A DNA stretch of 64,000 nt from RCIO01 sp035555795 (GCA_035555795.1 DATMGE010000072.1:62001-126000); one strand, 5' to 3'; shown: positions 39,001 to 47,113, counted from the first letter of the stretch. Made by a program: numbers and translations. The notes: generated by a model from the sequence alone, not told the origin.

Positions 39001-39161
39001 ATCCTGATCTCGCCTCTTCCGACGCTGACGAAGAGGCAGTCATTGGCTGAGGGGGAGCCGAAGAGATTGTGCTTGATCTCGCCGGTCGCGGTGCCGTTGC
39101 CCGTCGTCGTCCAGTCGAACACGACCGTCCGCGGGAACTGTATGGCAGCTTGCGTCGTCAT
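36039..39161 (-). CDS. Fusion: glycosyltransferase - two membrane helices - coiled coil - methyltransferase
   Basis: The 1040-residue product has four parts. Residues 1-380 look like a GT4-type glycosyltransferase (SISEAMSSEFAKRYG, NGVIPEQW, RYAGGLAKDM, KLPECLACGAPLLAVGP). A Lys/Pro/Ala linker leads to two membrane helices at about 440-495. Residues about 500-785 are a continuous Ala/Glu/Arg/Leu-rich coiled coil. Residues about 820-1030 are a methyltransferase-24-type domain (ILEIGTLFGVGA, LDPLDGYY, IDGDHSYEG, LFDDYDVEDW). Two helices place both ends in the cytoplasm. It lies directly upstream of wzm and wzt, so a role in finishing and sizing the exported glycan is inferred. Confidence 0.85.
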   Translation of the reverse strand: MTTQAAIQFPRTVVFDWTTTGNGTATGEIKHNLFGSPSANDCLFVSVGRGEIRIDRKSETQHLKQDATAEIERAIDAFQPQLILYRPVADSDQFHQLAMNYIARRSDLPLAIWIMDDWLDRMRLPDPARYEQYDRDWRKLLGRSAARLSISEAMSSEFAKRYGTDFVAVANGVIPEQWPQPKKKPGKPFTVRYAGGLAKDMTASSVYNVAQAIEDLAEAGRPIAFEIHTRPWWHKAEADRYTRLKHTRFSTDDKSSQAYRDWLSGADVVLIAYNFDEESLRYTHASLANKLPECLACGAPLLAVGPRATATIKYLQELEYELVLDDGYVRKIATTLASLMDDTTRYGAIAEQGQRLAFEKFNLAAARARLSQTLWQAAASKPAAVSSAAATTQPTPKKETTAVSRPGLRERALNYARRKNPVLYRSFQFAGWGQRLVARHMALALLAVLVIAALAFAIWYFPQPAVRFSALTALVAGALALFVVALVGFLGSRTRTNLNEIRSLLDSQKRELHVARDAAARIEHKLASEAATKLAGAATALRTEIATTRDEFQGSIAALSTRAAADAALQQQNISDILLRLDDRLSLEVAGRTGLTTELQQIAIRLEKEVHSLKGKLATTAPALQKKINAALAGVNAKLAGETEANAQRMQAMVESIDSTAHELSDLSRRLESSETELSAIRESVLNVDDSVKRELEASLSSQLEPLSGAVAAANNALSELTQRVEAELSALRGSELPALKETVAGEITRQVSAIEERIDTQAAQTQSQAKHLGDELSRIDNTIKPASVLNLGLYQRFNRKLNEEQVANLIGKWGPALGVKLSRARLGYLAHRACFMENMMKGRLATTIETIVLRSLVCAAVQRQEVSILEIGTLFGVGAAAVYEATLNEHESVHLTVLDPLDGYYAAGHMDLLTGAEVSEKTLRQNFQFAPVPEEDYTVIRHLSTDAVAFEAASRKRYDALIIDGDHSYEGVKYDFDKYGPLVREGGFILFDDYDVEDWPEIRRYVDSEIEGLPHLEKIGADYRTAVYRVKAAQPAETA

Positions 39162-39359
39162 GGACTGAAATCCTGCTGATGCGAATATGCTTCCTCAATC
39201 GTCCTGGGCGCAATTCCGGCAAAGCTGCCAGGAAGACGGTGCAGAAGCCATGGATCAACCATTTTCGCTATTCGATGAAAGGTGAAAAAGATCCGGCAGT
39301 TTCCTCTCGATCACCGTGTGAGGGCTAGCATGGTGCAGTGCAAAAATCAAAATCTCGTT

Positions 39360-39391
39360 AGCCCGCCCGCATTTCAGCCCGCCCGCATTTC
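39360..39391. repeat. 16-bp perfect tandem duplication at the 3' end of rmlA
   Basis: Two adjacent copies of AGCCCGCCCGCATTTC. The rmlA stop codon (read on the minus strand) is created at the junction of the copies as TGA. Without the duplication the frame would end at TAA after the same last residues. The event is therefore neutral for the protein. Confidence 0.95.
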
Positions 39392-40267
39392 GCGCGCGAG
39401 GCGTGCCAGATAGGCGCTGTAGGGGCTGTTCGGAAATCCGGAGGCGAGTTCCTCCAGCTGTGCGGCGTCGATCCACCCGTTGTAAAAGGCAATTTCTTCC
39501 AGATGACCGACCGAATAGTCCTGCCGGTCCGACAATGTCCGCACGAACTCACCTGCCGACAGAAGGGCCTCGAACGTGCCTGTGTCGAGCCAGGCGAAGC
39601 CGCGACCGAGCTGTTCGACATGAAGATCGCCGGCCTCCAGATAGATCTGGTTGAGCGATGTGATCTCGAGTTCGCCGCGCGCTGACGGTTTGATGCCGCG
39701 GGCGAAGCCGCTGGCTCGCCCGTCATAGAAATAGAGCCCTGTCACCGCGACGTGGGACCGGGGCCGGGCCGGCTTTTCCTCGATGCCGTCAGGACGCCCG
39801 TCCGGCCCGAAGCCGATCACCCCATATCGCTCTGGATCCCTGACCCGATATCCAAAGACCGTCGCTCCCTGGAGGCGTGACATCGCGCGCTGCAGGTAAT
39901 CGCGTAGGCCGGCGCCATAGAAGATGTTGTCGCCGAGGATGAGCGTGCTGGGGCCGCCGGCGAGGAATTCTTCGCCGAGGATGAAAGCCTGGGCGAGCCC
40001 GTCGGGACTGGGCTGCACCATATATTCCAGGCGGATTCCGAAGCGCGATCCGTCGCCGAGCAGACGCTTGAAGGCAGGCTGGTCGTCGGGGGTGGTGATG
40101 ATGAGGATGTCGCGGATGCCGGCGAGCATGAGAACCGACAGCGGATAGTAGATCATCGGTTTGTCATAGACGGGAAGCAGTTGCTTCGATGTCGCCTGGG
40201 TGAGCGGATAGAGGCGCGTGCCCGATCCGCCGGCAAGGATGATTCCTTTCCGTATCTGCCCGCTCAT
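39374..40267 (-). CDS. rmlA: Glucose-1-phosphate thymidylyltransferase
   Basis: First step of dTDP-L-rhamnose synthesis: glucose-1-phosphate + dTTP to dTDP-glucose. The 297-residue product has the nucleotidyl loop GGSGTRLYPLT, the KQLLPVYDKPMIYYPLS block, GDNIFYG and EEKP. It is the last of the four rml genes (order rmlC, rmlB, rmlD, rmlA) and overlaps rmlD by four bases. About 210 bases separate it from the large fusion gene; that gap has no other gene. Confidence 0.97.
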   Translation of the reverse strand: MSGQIRKGIILAGGSGTRLYPLTQATSKQLLPVYDKPMIYYPLSVLMLAGIRDILIITTPDDQPAFKRLLGDGSRFGIRLEYMVQPSPDGLAQAFILGEEFLAGGPSTLILGDNIFYGAGLRDYLQRAMSRLQGATVFGYRVRDPERYGVIGFGPDGRPDGIEEKPARPRSHVAVTGLYFYDGRASGFARGIKPSARGELEITSLNQIYLEAGDLHVEQLGRGFAWLDTGTFEALLSAGEFVRTLSDRQDYSVGHLEEIAFYNGWIDAAQLEELASGFPNSPYSAYLARLAREMRAG

Positions 40268-41190
40268 GCAAGCCCGCTCCAGTCCAGTCGGTTCATGGCG
40301 TCTTCCAGTGTCTCTTCCCACGGGCGAATAGCGATGCCGAACGTGTCGCGCAGGAGCTGTGTGGACATTTCCGAATTTTTGGGCCGCGCTGCCGGCGTAG
40401 GATAGCCGGCGGTGTCGGTTGCTTCGACCGTTGCCCAGGCGATGTCGGGGCGCAATTCGGCGGCACGCGCGATAATGCGCCGCGCGAAGCCGTACCAGCT
40501 TGTGCGACCCTGGCCGCAATAGTGATAGATACCCGCCAGCGCGGGCTGCTGCTCCAGCCGCTTTGCGATATGCAGCAGCGCCGAAGCAAATTCGGCCGTC
40601 TCGGTGGGCGATCCGAACTGGTCGTCGACGACACGCAATGCCGGCCGAACGGAACCAAGCCGCAGCATGGTGCGCATGAAGTTCTGCCCCGTCGGGCCGT
40701 AAACCCATGAGGTGCGGATCGTGGCACTGGTTCCGCCGGCGGCGGCAACCGCCTGTTCACCGGCAAGCTTGCTTTCGCCATAAAAGTTGATCGGTGCGAC
40801 AGGGTCGCTTTCCACATATGGTCCGGCCTTGGTGCCATCGAAGACATAGTCCGTCGATATGTGGAGGAAGGGGAGGCCGATATTGTGGCAGGCTGCGGCG
40901 AGCCGACCTGGAGCCTCGCCGTTGACGATGAAGGCGAGTTCGCGCTCCTCTTCCGCGCGGTCGACCGCCGTATAGGCTGCGGCATTGATGACCGCCAGCG
41001 GCCGATGGGTATTGCACAGGTCGATCAGTCCGGCCTCGAGCCTCTCGGGCGCCGCCAGGTCGAGGACATCGCGGGCCGCGCATATTGCTGTGAGCCCATG
41101 GAGGGACGCGGTTGTCCCAAGCGCCTGGGCAACCTGTCCATTGCGGCCGATGACGAGAATCGTTCCGCCGTGGGAGGGGTGCTTAGGCAT
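40264..41190 (-). CDS. rmlD: dTDP-4-dehydrorhamnose reductase
   Basis: Last step of dTDP-L-rhamnose synthesis. The 308-residue short-chain dehydrogenase has the NAD(P)-binding GRNGQVAQAL, the NAAAYTAVDRAE block, STDYVFDG, and the catalytic Tyr-Lys in YGESKLAGE. The ATG at 41190 overlaps the end of rmlB by eight bases, so it is translationally coupled. Its own stop overlaps the rmlA start. Confidence 0.96.
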   Translation of the reverse strand: MPKHPSHGGTILVIGRNGQVAQALGTTASLHGLTAICAARDVLDLAAPERLEAGLIDLCNTHRPLAVINAAAYTAVDRAEEERELAFIVNGEAPGRLAAACHNIGLPFLHISTDYVFDGTKAGPYVESDPVAPINFYGESKLAGEQAVAAAGGTSATIRTSWVYGPTGQNFMRTMLRLGSVRPALRVVDDQFGSPTETAEFASALLHIAKRLEQQPALAGIYHYCGQGRTSWYGFARRIIARAAELRPDIAWATVEATDTAGYPTPAARPKNSEMSTQLLRDTFGIAIRPWEETLEDAMNRLDWSGLA

Positions 41191-42211
41191 GCCGCCGCTT
41201 CCACGCCTCGGACCACCAGCCGGCATTGGCGAGATACCAGCGAACCGTGTCGCGCAGACCGGTCTCCAGCGTGTGCCGCGGGCGCCAGCCAAGTTCGCCC
41301 TCGATCTTCGCGGCGTCGATGGCATAGCGGAAATCGTGCCCCGGACGATCGGTCACGAAACGCTTCAGCCGTGCGTGTGGACGTTGTGCGCTATCGGGCA
41401 GTTCATCGTCGAGAATGGCGCAGATCATGTCGACGAGATCCACATTGGCCACCTCGGCATCGCCGCCGATATTGTATGTCTCCCCCACGCGGCCCTTTTC
41501 GAGGACGGTAAGCAGCGCATCGGCGTGATCGTCGACATAAAGCCAATCGCGCACGTTCCTGCCATTGCCGTAGATCGGAATTGCCTGTCCGTGCAGCGCA
41601 CTGAGGATCGCGACGGGGATCAGCTTTTCAGGGAATTGGAACGGGCCGTAATTGTTGGAACAGTTGGTGATGAGGACCGGCAGGCCATAGGTGCGATGCC
41701 ATGCGCGCACCAGCTGGTCGGAACCTGCTTTGCTGGCGGAATAGGGCGAGTTGGGCCGATAGGGGCTTTCCTCGGTAAAAGTGCCGCTTTCGCCCAGCGT
41801 GCCATAGACCTCGTCGGTCGAGACGTGATGGAAGCGGAACCGCTCGCGTCGCGATCCGTCAAGATCGCTCCAGTAGCTGCGGCTCGCTTCGAGCATGTTG
41901 AACGTGCCGACAATATTGGTCTGGATGAAATCACCCGGCCCGCCGATCGACCGGTCCACATGGGACTCCGCGGCGAGATGCAGGACGGAGTCGGGCTTCT
42001 CGGCAGCGAAGACCTCTTCCAGCGCGGCGCGGTCGCGAATGTCGACCCGCCTGAAAATGTAGCGCCCGGAATTTTCCACCGAACGGAGATTGTCGGGATT
42101 GGCCGCATAGGTGAGGCAGTCGAGATTGATCGCTGTATGCCCCGCCGCAATCGCTGTGCGAACGACTGCCGAGCCGATGAACCCCGCTCCGCCCGTTACC
42201 AATAGCCTCAT
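41183..42211 (-). CDS. rmlB: dTDP-glucose 4,6-dehydratase
   Basis: Second step of dTDP-L-rhamnose synthesis, making dTDP-4-keto-6-deoxyglucose. The 342-residue extended short-chain dehydrogenase has the glycine motif GGAGFIGSAV, the AAESHVDRSI block, STDEVYG, and the catalytic YSASKAGSD. It lies 51 bases downstream of rmlC in the same run. Confidence 0.97.
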   Translation of the reverse strand: MRLLVTGGAGFIGSAVVRTAIAAGHTAINLDCLTYAANPDNLRSVENSGRYIFRRVDIRDRAALEEVFAAEKPDSVLHLAAESHVDRSIGGPGDFIQTNIVGTFNMLEASRSYWSDLDGSRRERFRFHHVSTDEVYGTLGESGTFTEESPYRPNSPYSASKAGSDQLVRAWHRTYGLPVLITNCSNNYGPFQFPEKLIPVAILSALHGQAIPIYGNGRNVRDWLYVDDHADALLTVLEKGRVGETYNIGGDAEVANVDLVDMICAILDDELPDSAQRPHARLKRFVTDRPGHDFRYAIDAAKIEGELGWRPRHTLETGLRDTVRWYLANAGWWSEAWKRRHA

Positions 42212-42262
42212 GGTGAGAAAACCTGCCTGAATACGCCGATGAGTGGCGTCTTCTCTAGCGGG

Positions 42263-42868
42263 TCAGTACCGAAAAGGCGAGATGACATCGCGCAGAAGCG
42301 GTGCGGCGGCATCCTTTGCCGAGACGATGGGCTCGGTCGTCGCATCCGGCCATTCAATGGCGATTTCCGGGTCGGACCAACGCACTGCGCCATCGCTCGG
42401 CCCGTCATAATAAGCCGTCACCTTGTACATGACATGCACATCCGGCTCGAGCGTGAGGAAGCCGTGCAGGAAGCCGGGCGGCACCCAGATCTGGGTGCCG
42501 TTCGCAGCGGAAAGCTCCGCGCCCACCCAATGCCCATAGGTCGGCGAGCCGCTGCGGAAATCCACCGCCACATCGAATATCCGCCCGGCCAGAACCTGCA
42601 CCAGCTTGCCCTGGGCATGGGGCGGGGACTGATAGTGCAGTCCGCGAAGGGTGCCTTTGGCGGCCGAGAACGAGTGGTTGTCCTGGACGAAGTTGAACGC
42701 ACTCTCATCCACCCCCGCCGCCTCCGCCAGCCGGCGCTGGCTGAACGTTTCAGCAAAAAACCCGCGCGCGTCGCCGATGCGGCGGGGCGTGACGAGGAAA
42801 ACGTCGGGCAGGGCAAGGCGCTGGAATTGCATGTCATACTCGAAGTTGGCGTAATTGGCGCGGCTCAT
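42263..42868 (-). CDS. rmlC: dTDP-4-dehydrorhamnose 3,5-epimerase
   Basis: Third step of dTDP-L-rhamnose synthesis. The 201-residue cupin has GDARGFFAETF, the catalytic His region LRGLHYQSPPHAQGKLVQVL, FDVAVDFRSGSPTYG and the Tyr-containing IWVPPGFLHGFLTL. GGGAAGGCGAGG precedes the ATG at 42868. A second in-frame ATG at 42832 would match the usual N-terminus but lacks a good ribosome site. It is first in the rml operon and divergent from the GT2/DUF115 gene. Confidence 0.95.
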   Translation of the reverse strand: MSRANYANFEYDMQFQRLALPDVFLVTPRRIGDARGFFAETFSQRRLAEAAGVDESAFNFVQDNHSFSAAKGTLRGLHYQSPPHAQGKLVQVLAGRIFDVAVDFRSGSPTYGHWVGAELSAANGTQIWVPPGFLHGFLTLEPDVHVMYKVTAYYDGPSDGAVRWSDPEIAIEWPDATTEPIVSAKDAAAPLLRDVISPFRY

Positions 42869-42924
42869 GCCTCGCCTTCCCTTCCCTACACCGTTGAATG
42901 CGGCGTTACGTATTATTTTGCGGC

Positions 42925-42938
42925 ATAGAAATTTCTAT
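42925..42938. promoter_or_regulatory. 14-bp perfect palindrome in the divergent rmlC / GT2 gap
   Basis: ATAGAAATTTCTAT is a perfect palindrome in the 200-base AT-richer gap between the two divergent polysaccharide operons. The position, 57 bases before the rmlC start and 131 before the GT2 start, fits an operator for a dimeric regulator. No regulator gene is nearby. Confidence 0.35.
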
Positions 42939-43069
42939 TGTGCTAGCGCTGCTGCGGTGCAACAAAGTCATCCGCTATGCTCCGACATTGCCGCAAGATA
43001 TGGCACGAATTCCAGCGGCTGTTGGCAAGGGATCAATTTCGTGGCGACAGTATCGAGGATAGTGGCTCT

Positions 43070-45361
43070 ATGTCAGAACCCGTCGAGCATCTGAAGATTT
43101 CGCTGGTTACACCAAATTTTAATGGCGAAAAACACCTGAGGAAAGCGATTAATTCAGTCATTTCTCAAGAATACCCGAAAATTGAGTATATCATTGTTGA
43201 TGGTGGGAGTAATGATGGTAGCGTCCAGATAGCGAAGAAATTCGGATCGGCTATCAAGCGAATTGTATCGGAGAAGGATCGGGGCCACACCAATGCGATC
43301 AACAAGGGGTTTCGCCTGACAACTGGTGAAATCATGGGCTGGCTGAATTCAGACGACATTCTGTTTCCCGGCTCGCTCGAACTCGTGAACGAGATTTTCA
43401 GCCGAAATCCGGATGTCGCATGGTTGACCGGCCGAGCGGTGGGGCTTGCTGAATCCGGCATGATGCTGACAATGAGGGATGCCCGGCCATGGTCATGGTT
43501 GCGTTTTCTCGGTCGCGATTTTCGTCATATTCCTCAGGAGTCTACCTTCTGGCGGCGGAGTCTCTGGGAGAAAGCGGGTGGTCTCGATGAGCAGTTCGGC
43601 ATCGCTTCCGACTTCGAACTTTGGACCCGCTTTTTCAGGCACGCGCATCTATTCTCGGTCGATGCTCCCATCGGCGGTTTCCGATTCCGCGAGGAAGGGC
43701 AGTTGTCGCGCGCAGCGGGAGATGACAATTCAAGCAGCGTCTACGACCGGCTTTGCGAGGCTGCCCTGGCAAACTTGCTGCGTGACATTCCGGCGGCGGC
43801 GCTTGCGAGGCAGTTGGAAAACCTGCCGGCGGATCTCCCCTTGCAGAACAGCTTCAATTTTGCCGAAGTTGCGCCATCGCTGGCTGCGATTGACCCGCCG
43901 ATATTTCGTAGCGTCTGGAGTGCGCGTACCTACCGCAAAGCTGGAACGGTCGCGCCGGTCGCCGAGAATTATCGCGTGACCAAGCCGCAGGCGGCAAACC
44001 TTGCCTTCTCCGGTAGCGAGCGGGGCGTATGGCGCTCCGGTCCATCTTTCCGAAGCAATCGTGTCATCGGCGTCGACATCGAATTTTCGTCCGACGAGAT
44101 CAAGTCCCACGGTGCGGCCGTCGACCAGCATACACCTCCGATGCCTTTCGTCCTGGGGAATCTGGCACTCTATGACCGGGGTGCCGGCACATTCGAGTTA
44201 CAGCTCAAATTCGAACCAAAGCCTTTATTTTACAAGTTCGAGGCAGATCTGAACCGGCCGATCCATCTTAAGGTCGCTTTCGGTCAATCTGATTTCCTGG
44301 TCTCGATCAATGGAGAGATCTTGGCGCGGGGGGCTCTTCCGGGGGAAATGGCTGCGTTTGAGGAATGGACGCTGCTTGGCGCGGGCTTCCTCGATCGCGC
44401 ATGGCGTGGCGCCTTCGCTCGCGTGGAAGTATATACTAGACCAGTATCGTCCGACGGCAGCATCGCTTATTGGGCGCTCGCACATGATCCCGTCGGGAAG
44501 GCGCTGGTGCACGAGAAGATCGATGCAACTGGAAAAGCGCAACTGGCGGAATTTTCACTGCCGGCCCGCACCAAGACCCGCGACGGGGATATTGCCAGAT
44601 TTCGCAATGTTCACCGTGGCGAGCGCTGCTTCGTGATGGGGAATGGTCCCTCGCTCAACAAGATGGACCTCAACAAGCTTTCCAACGAGATCGTGTTTGG
44701 CTGTAACGCCGTATTCCTCCTTTTCGAACGCATAGCCTGGCGGCCGAAATATTTCGTATGCGTGGATACGCGGGTACTGCGCGATCGGGCGGCCGACATC
44801 ACGGCTATGCTCGACGAGAACCCGGAAATGATCGCCTTCTTCCCGGAGCAACTCACGCTTCATGACGGATCGAAAACGATTTTTGAAACGCGTGACATCA
44901 TTCCGCCTGCCAGGAATCGCTATTTTCTGCGTGAGATTCAGAACAGTCTGAGCGCTCCGCCCCGGACGATGTTCTCGCTTGATGCCAATGAGTACATCGT
45001 GCAGCCCTACACCGTTTCCGTTTCCATGCTGCAACTAGCCCACTACATGGGCTTCTCGCCGATCTATCTCATCGGTTGCGATACGAGCTATTCAGTAGGG
45101 GGGTCGGTCAGGCAGGACGGGCAGAAGCTGAACGGCGTGGGTCTTCTTCTCACATCCACCAAGGATGACGATGCGAACCATTTCGACCCGCGCTATTTCG
45201 GCGCCGGCCGCGAATGGCACAATCCGCAGGTTGGCGGGATGATCATGCATCACGGTTGGGCGCGCAAGTCACTGGAGCGTGCTGGTACCCAAGTGTTCAA
45301 CGCCACGATAGGTGGACAACTGGAAGTCTATCGTCGTGTCGATTATGACAGCCTTTTTTAA
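43070..45361 (+). CDS. Fusion: GT2 glycosyltransferase - beta domain - DUF115/MptE-like domain
   Basis: Residues 8-240 of this 763-residue protein are a family 2 glycosyltransferase (ISLVTPNFNGEKHLRKAI, IIVDGGSNDGS, MGWLNSDDILFPGSLE). Residues about 320-460 look like a beta-sandwich (LALYDRGAGTFELQLKF, FLVSINGEILARG). Residues about 515-760 match the DUF115/MptE-like pattern (RCFVMGNGPSLNKMDLNKL, FGCNAVFLLF, KYFVCVDTRV, YLIGCDTSYSV). The ATG at 43070 is favoured; a start at 42977 would add 31 residues. Base composition is visibly AT-richer than the flanks. Confidence 0.8.
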   Translation: MSEPVEHLKISLVTPNFNGEKHLRKAINSVISQEYPKIEYIIVDGGSNDGSVQIAKKFGSAIKRIVSEKDRGHTNAINKGFRLTTGEIMGWLNSDDILFPGSLELVNEIFSRNPDVAWLTGRAVGLAESGMMLTMRDARPWSWLRFLGRDFRHIPQESTFWRRSLWEKAGGLDEQFGIASDFELWTRFFRHAHLFSVDAPIGGFRFREEGQLSRAAGDDNSSSVYDRLCEAALANLLRDIPAAALARQLENLPADLPLQNSFNFAEVAPSLAAIDPPIFRSVWSARTYRKAGTVAPVAENYRVTKPQAANLAFSGSERGVWRSGPSFRSNRVIGVDIEFSSDEIKSHGAAVDQHTPPMPFVLGNLALYDRGAGTFELQLKFEPKPLFYKFEADLNRPIHLKVAFGQSDFLVSINGEILARGALPGEMAAFEEWTLLGAGFLDRAWRGAFARVEVYTRPVSSDGSIAYWALAHDPVGKALVHEKIDATGKAQLAEFSLPARTKTRDGDIARFRNVHRGERCFVMGNGPSLNKMDLNKLSNEIVFGCNAVFLLFERIAWRPKYFVCVDTRVLRDRAADITAMLDENPEMIAFFPEQLTLHDGSKTIFETRDIIPPARNRYFLREIQNSLSAPPRTMFSLDANEYIVQPYTVSVSMLQLAHYMGFSPIYLIGCDTSYSVGGSVRQDGQKLNGVGLLLTSTKDDDANHFDPRYFGAGREWHNPQVGGMIMHHGWARKSLERAGTQVFNATIGGQLEVYRRVDYDSLF

Positions 45362-45384
45362 ACGGCAGTGTAGCGGAGAATTTC

Positions 45385-47037
45385 ATGGTAAGACCGACGA
45401 AAGTGAATGCGCTGCGCCGCCTTTGCGACGCAGGTATGAAATTTTCCGCAATCGCCGATGTCGGCGTGATGGAGCAGACACGTGAACTGCGGGAAGTATT
45501 TCCCGATCTGAAGCATTTTCTCTTCGAGCCCGTCGTAGAGTTCCATTCCGCGATCAGGTCGAACTATGACGGCGTGTCGCATGAGCTCGTGCCGGTGGCG
45601 GTCAGCGATGCTGACGGTACTGCAAATCTCGTCACGCGCGCATTAAACGGCGGAAAAATCACCCACAGTGGCTTCGCGCCGGTCGATCTCGTGCAGACTA
45701 AGGATACGCGCGAAATTCGCACGCTGAAGCTGGATACCTTCTTCGCTGAGCGACCGGAACTCGACAATCTTCTCCTCAAGATCGATGTCGATGGTGCGGA
45801 ACTGCGCGTACTGGCCGGAGCCCGCGAAACGCTGGCGCGCGTGAATTGCGTGGTATTGGAAGCTTCTCGCACCACTTATTTCGATCGCTATAAATTCCTT
45901 CACGAAAACGGCTTCATGCTCTTCGACATGGTCGATTTCTGCTATTATGGCGGTGCGTTTCACCAATGCGATCTCGTCTTCATCAAGAGCGAGTTCTACA
46001 ATTCTCCGCAGTTCAATCTCTGGCTCAAGCCTCCTTTCGATCCCAAGCAGTGGGTGTCGATCGATGAGAGCATTTTTACTGTGCAGAATACCGCTGCTAC
46101 GGTATCGACCAAGGCCGAACCACGTAAATCATTGCTCGGTGCTGTGGTTATACCAAGCAATTCCAGCGAGGTTCCCCAGATTCTTGCAAATTTCGCTCTT
46201 TGGGCGACGCCGGGTTTCGCGCCATGTATAGTCGAGCCACAGTCGAAGGCACGCCTAATCATTTCATTCAACAATGATACCGCGCAGGCCGCCGAGCTTC
46301 AACTGCAAGCCGCGTTCGAGAAAGCAGGTCTTGAGCGATATTTTTCCTCGCTGAGTTTCGTTTACTGCGACCTATATGGTGACAAGGACCGCTATGAGCG
46401 CGATTACAGCAAGGCCGTCGGCCAGGACGGCTTCAAGGCAGGTCCCAACAATCAGTTCTTCGAAACCCTGCGGCTTGCGCGTGGCATGGGTCCTTACATT
46501 TTCCTGATGGAAGCGGACTGCGTGCCAATTCGTCCCGATTGGCTCTCGCGTCTTGGGCATATCGTCAGCGAAGGTGATTCATTCTGGATCATGGGCAGCG
46601 CATATCGTGGCGCAGGTACGCTGGACGACCAGTTCCGCCGACACATCAATGGCAACGCCATCTATAATGTCGAGGACCCGGAATTCATTGCCTTCATTCA
46701 AGACTGGTGGCGACCGAAACTGGCTTCGATCATAGCCGAAGCAGATAAGCGCATAGCGTATGATTGCGCGCTGGAACTCGCCTTCGCCAAACCATGGCGC
46801 GAAGATCGGGACGGCTGGGAAAAATGGAAACAGGTGGCACACGAATTCCGCTTCACGACATACATCCAGAACATCTCGGGAAATGTGGACATAAACCAGC
46901 CGCGCGCCGATCTGGTCAGTAGCCTGCTTAAGGATCCCGAGACATATGTCGTACACAATCGCAAGGTAGCGGAAGCGGCGGCGGCGAAGTTGAAGGCGGG
47001 AGAGAAATTCAATCCAAGCGCGTTGACGCTGGCCTGA
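45385..47037 (+). CDS. Fusion: FkbM-type methyltransferase - glycosyltransferase-like domain
   Basis: In this 550-residue protein, residues about 20-225 form an FkbM-type methyltransferase (DVGVMEQTRELREVFPD, FLFEPV, LVPVAVSDADGTANL, LLLKIDVDGAELRVLAGA). Residues about 250-520 are a second domain with an acidic EADCVP motif at 376-381 in YIFLMEADCVPIRPDWL, which looks like the metal site of a GT-A transferase. The family of the second domain is not one I can name. It starts 23 bases after the GT2/DUF115 gene and shares its lower GC. Confidence 0.78.
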   Translation: MVRPTKVNALRRLCDAGMKFSAIADVGVMEQTRELREVFPDLKHFLFEPVVEFHSAIRSNYDGVSHELVPVAVSDADGTANLVTRALNGGKITHSGFAPVDLVQTKDTREIRTLKLDTFFAERPELDNLLLKIDVDGAELRVLAGARETLARVNCVVLEASRTTYFDRYKFLHENGFMLFDMVDFCYYGGAFHQCDLVFIKSEFYNSPQFNLWLKPPFDPKQWVSIDESIFTVQNTAATVSTKAEPRKSLLGAVVIPSNSSEVPQILANFALWATPGFAPCIVEPQSKARLIISFNNDTAQAAELQLQAAFEKAGLERYFSSLSFVYCDLYGDKDRYERDYSKAVGQDGFKAGPNNQFFETLRLARGMGPYIFLMEADCVPIRPDWLSRLGHIVSEGDSFWIMGSAYRGAGTLDDQFRRHINGNAIYNVEDPEFIAFIQDWWRPKLASIIAEADKRIAYDCALELAFAKPWREDRDGWEKWKQVAHEFRFTTYIQNISGNVDINQPRADLVSSLLKDPETYVVHNRKVAEAAAAKLKAGEKFNPSALTLA

Positions 47038-47113
47038 GGACGACACGCTCAGGGGACCCGAAGGCTATTTCCCTACGGGGCAAAGAAGCCGCATGAAAGG
47101 ACAAGACAACGAT

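Noticed and set aside
39208..39218. GCAATTCCGG upstream of the fusion gene, as a third copy of the dispersed repeat
   Set aside because: Only a 10-base match; the GCGTCC, TTTTGC and CAGCAAA blocks are missing at the expected spacing.
42869..47040. Genomic island with a mobility gene
   Set aside because: Base composition differs, but I found no transposase, integrase, tRNA or flanking direct repeats.
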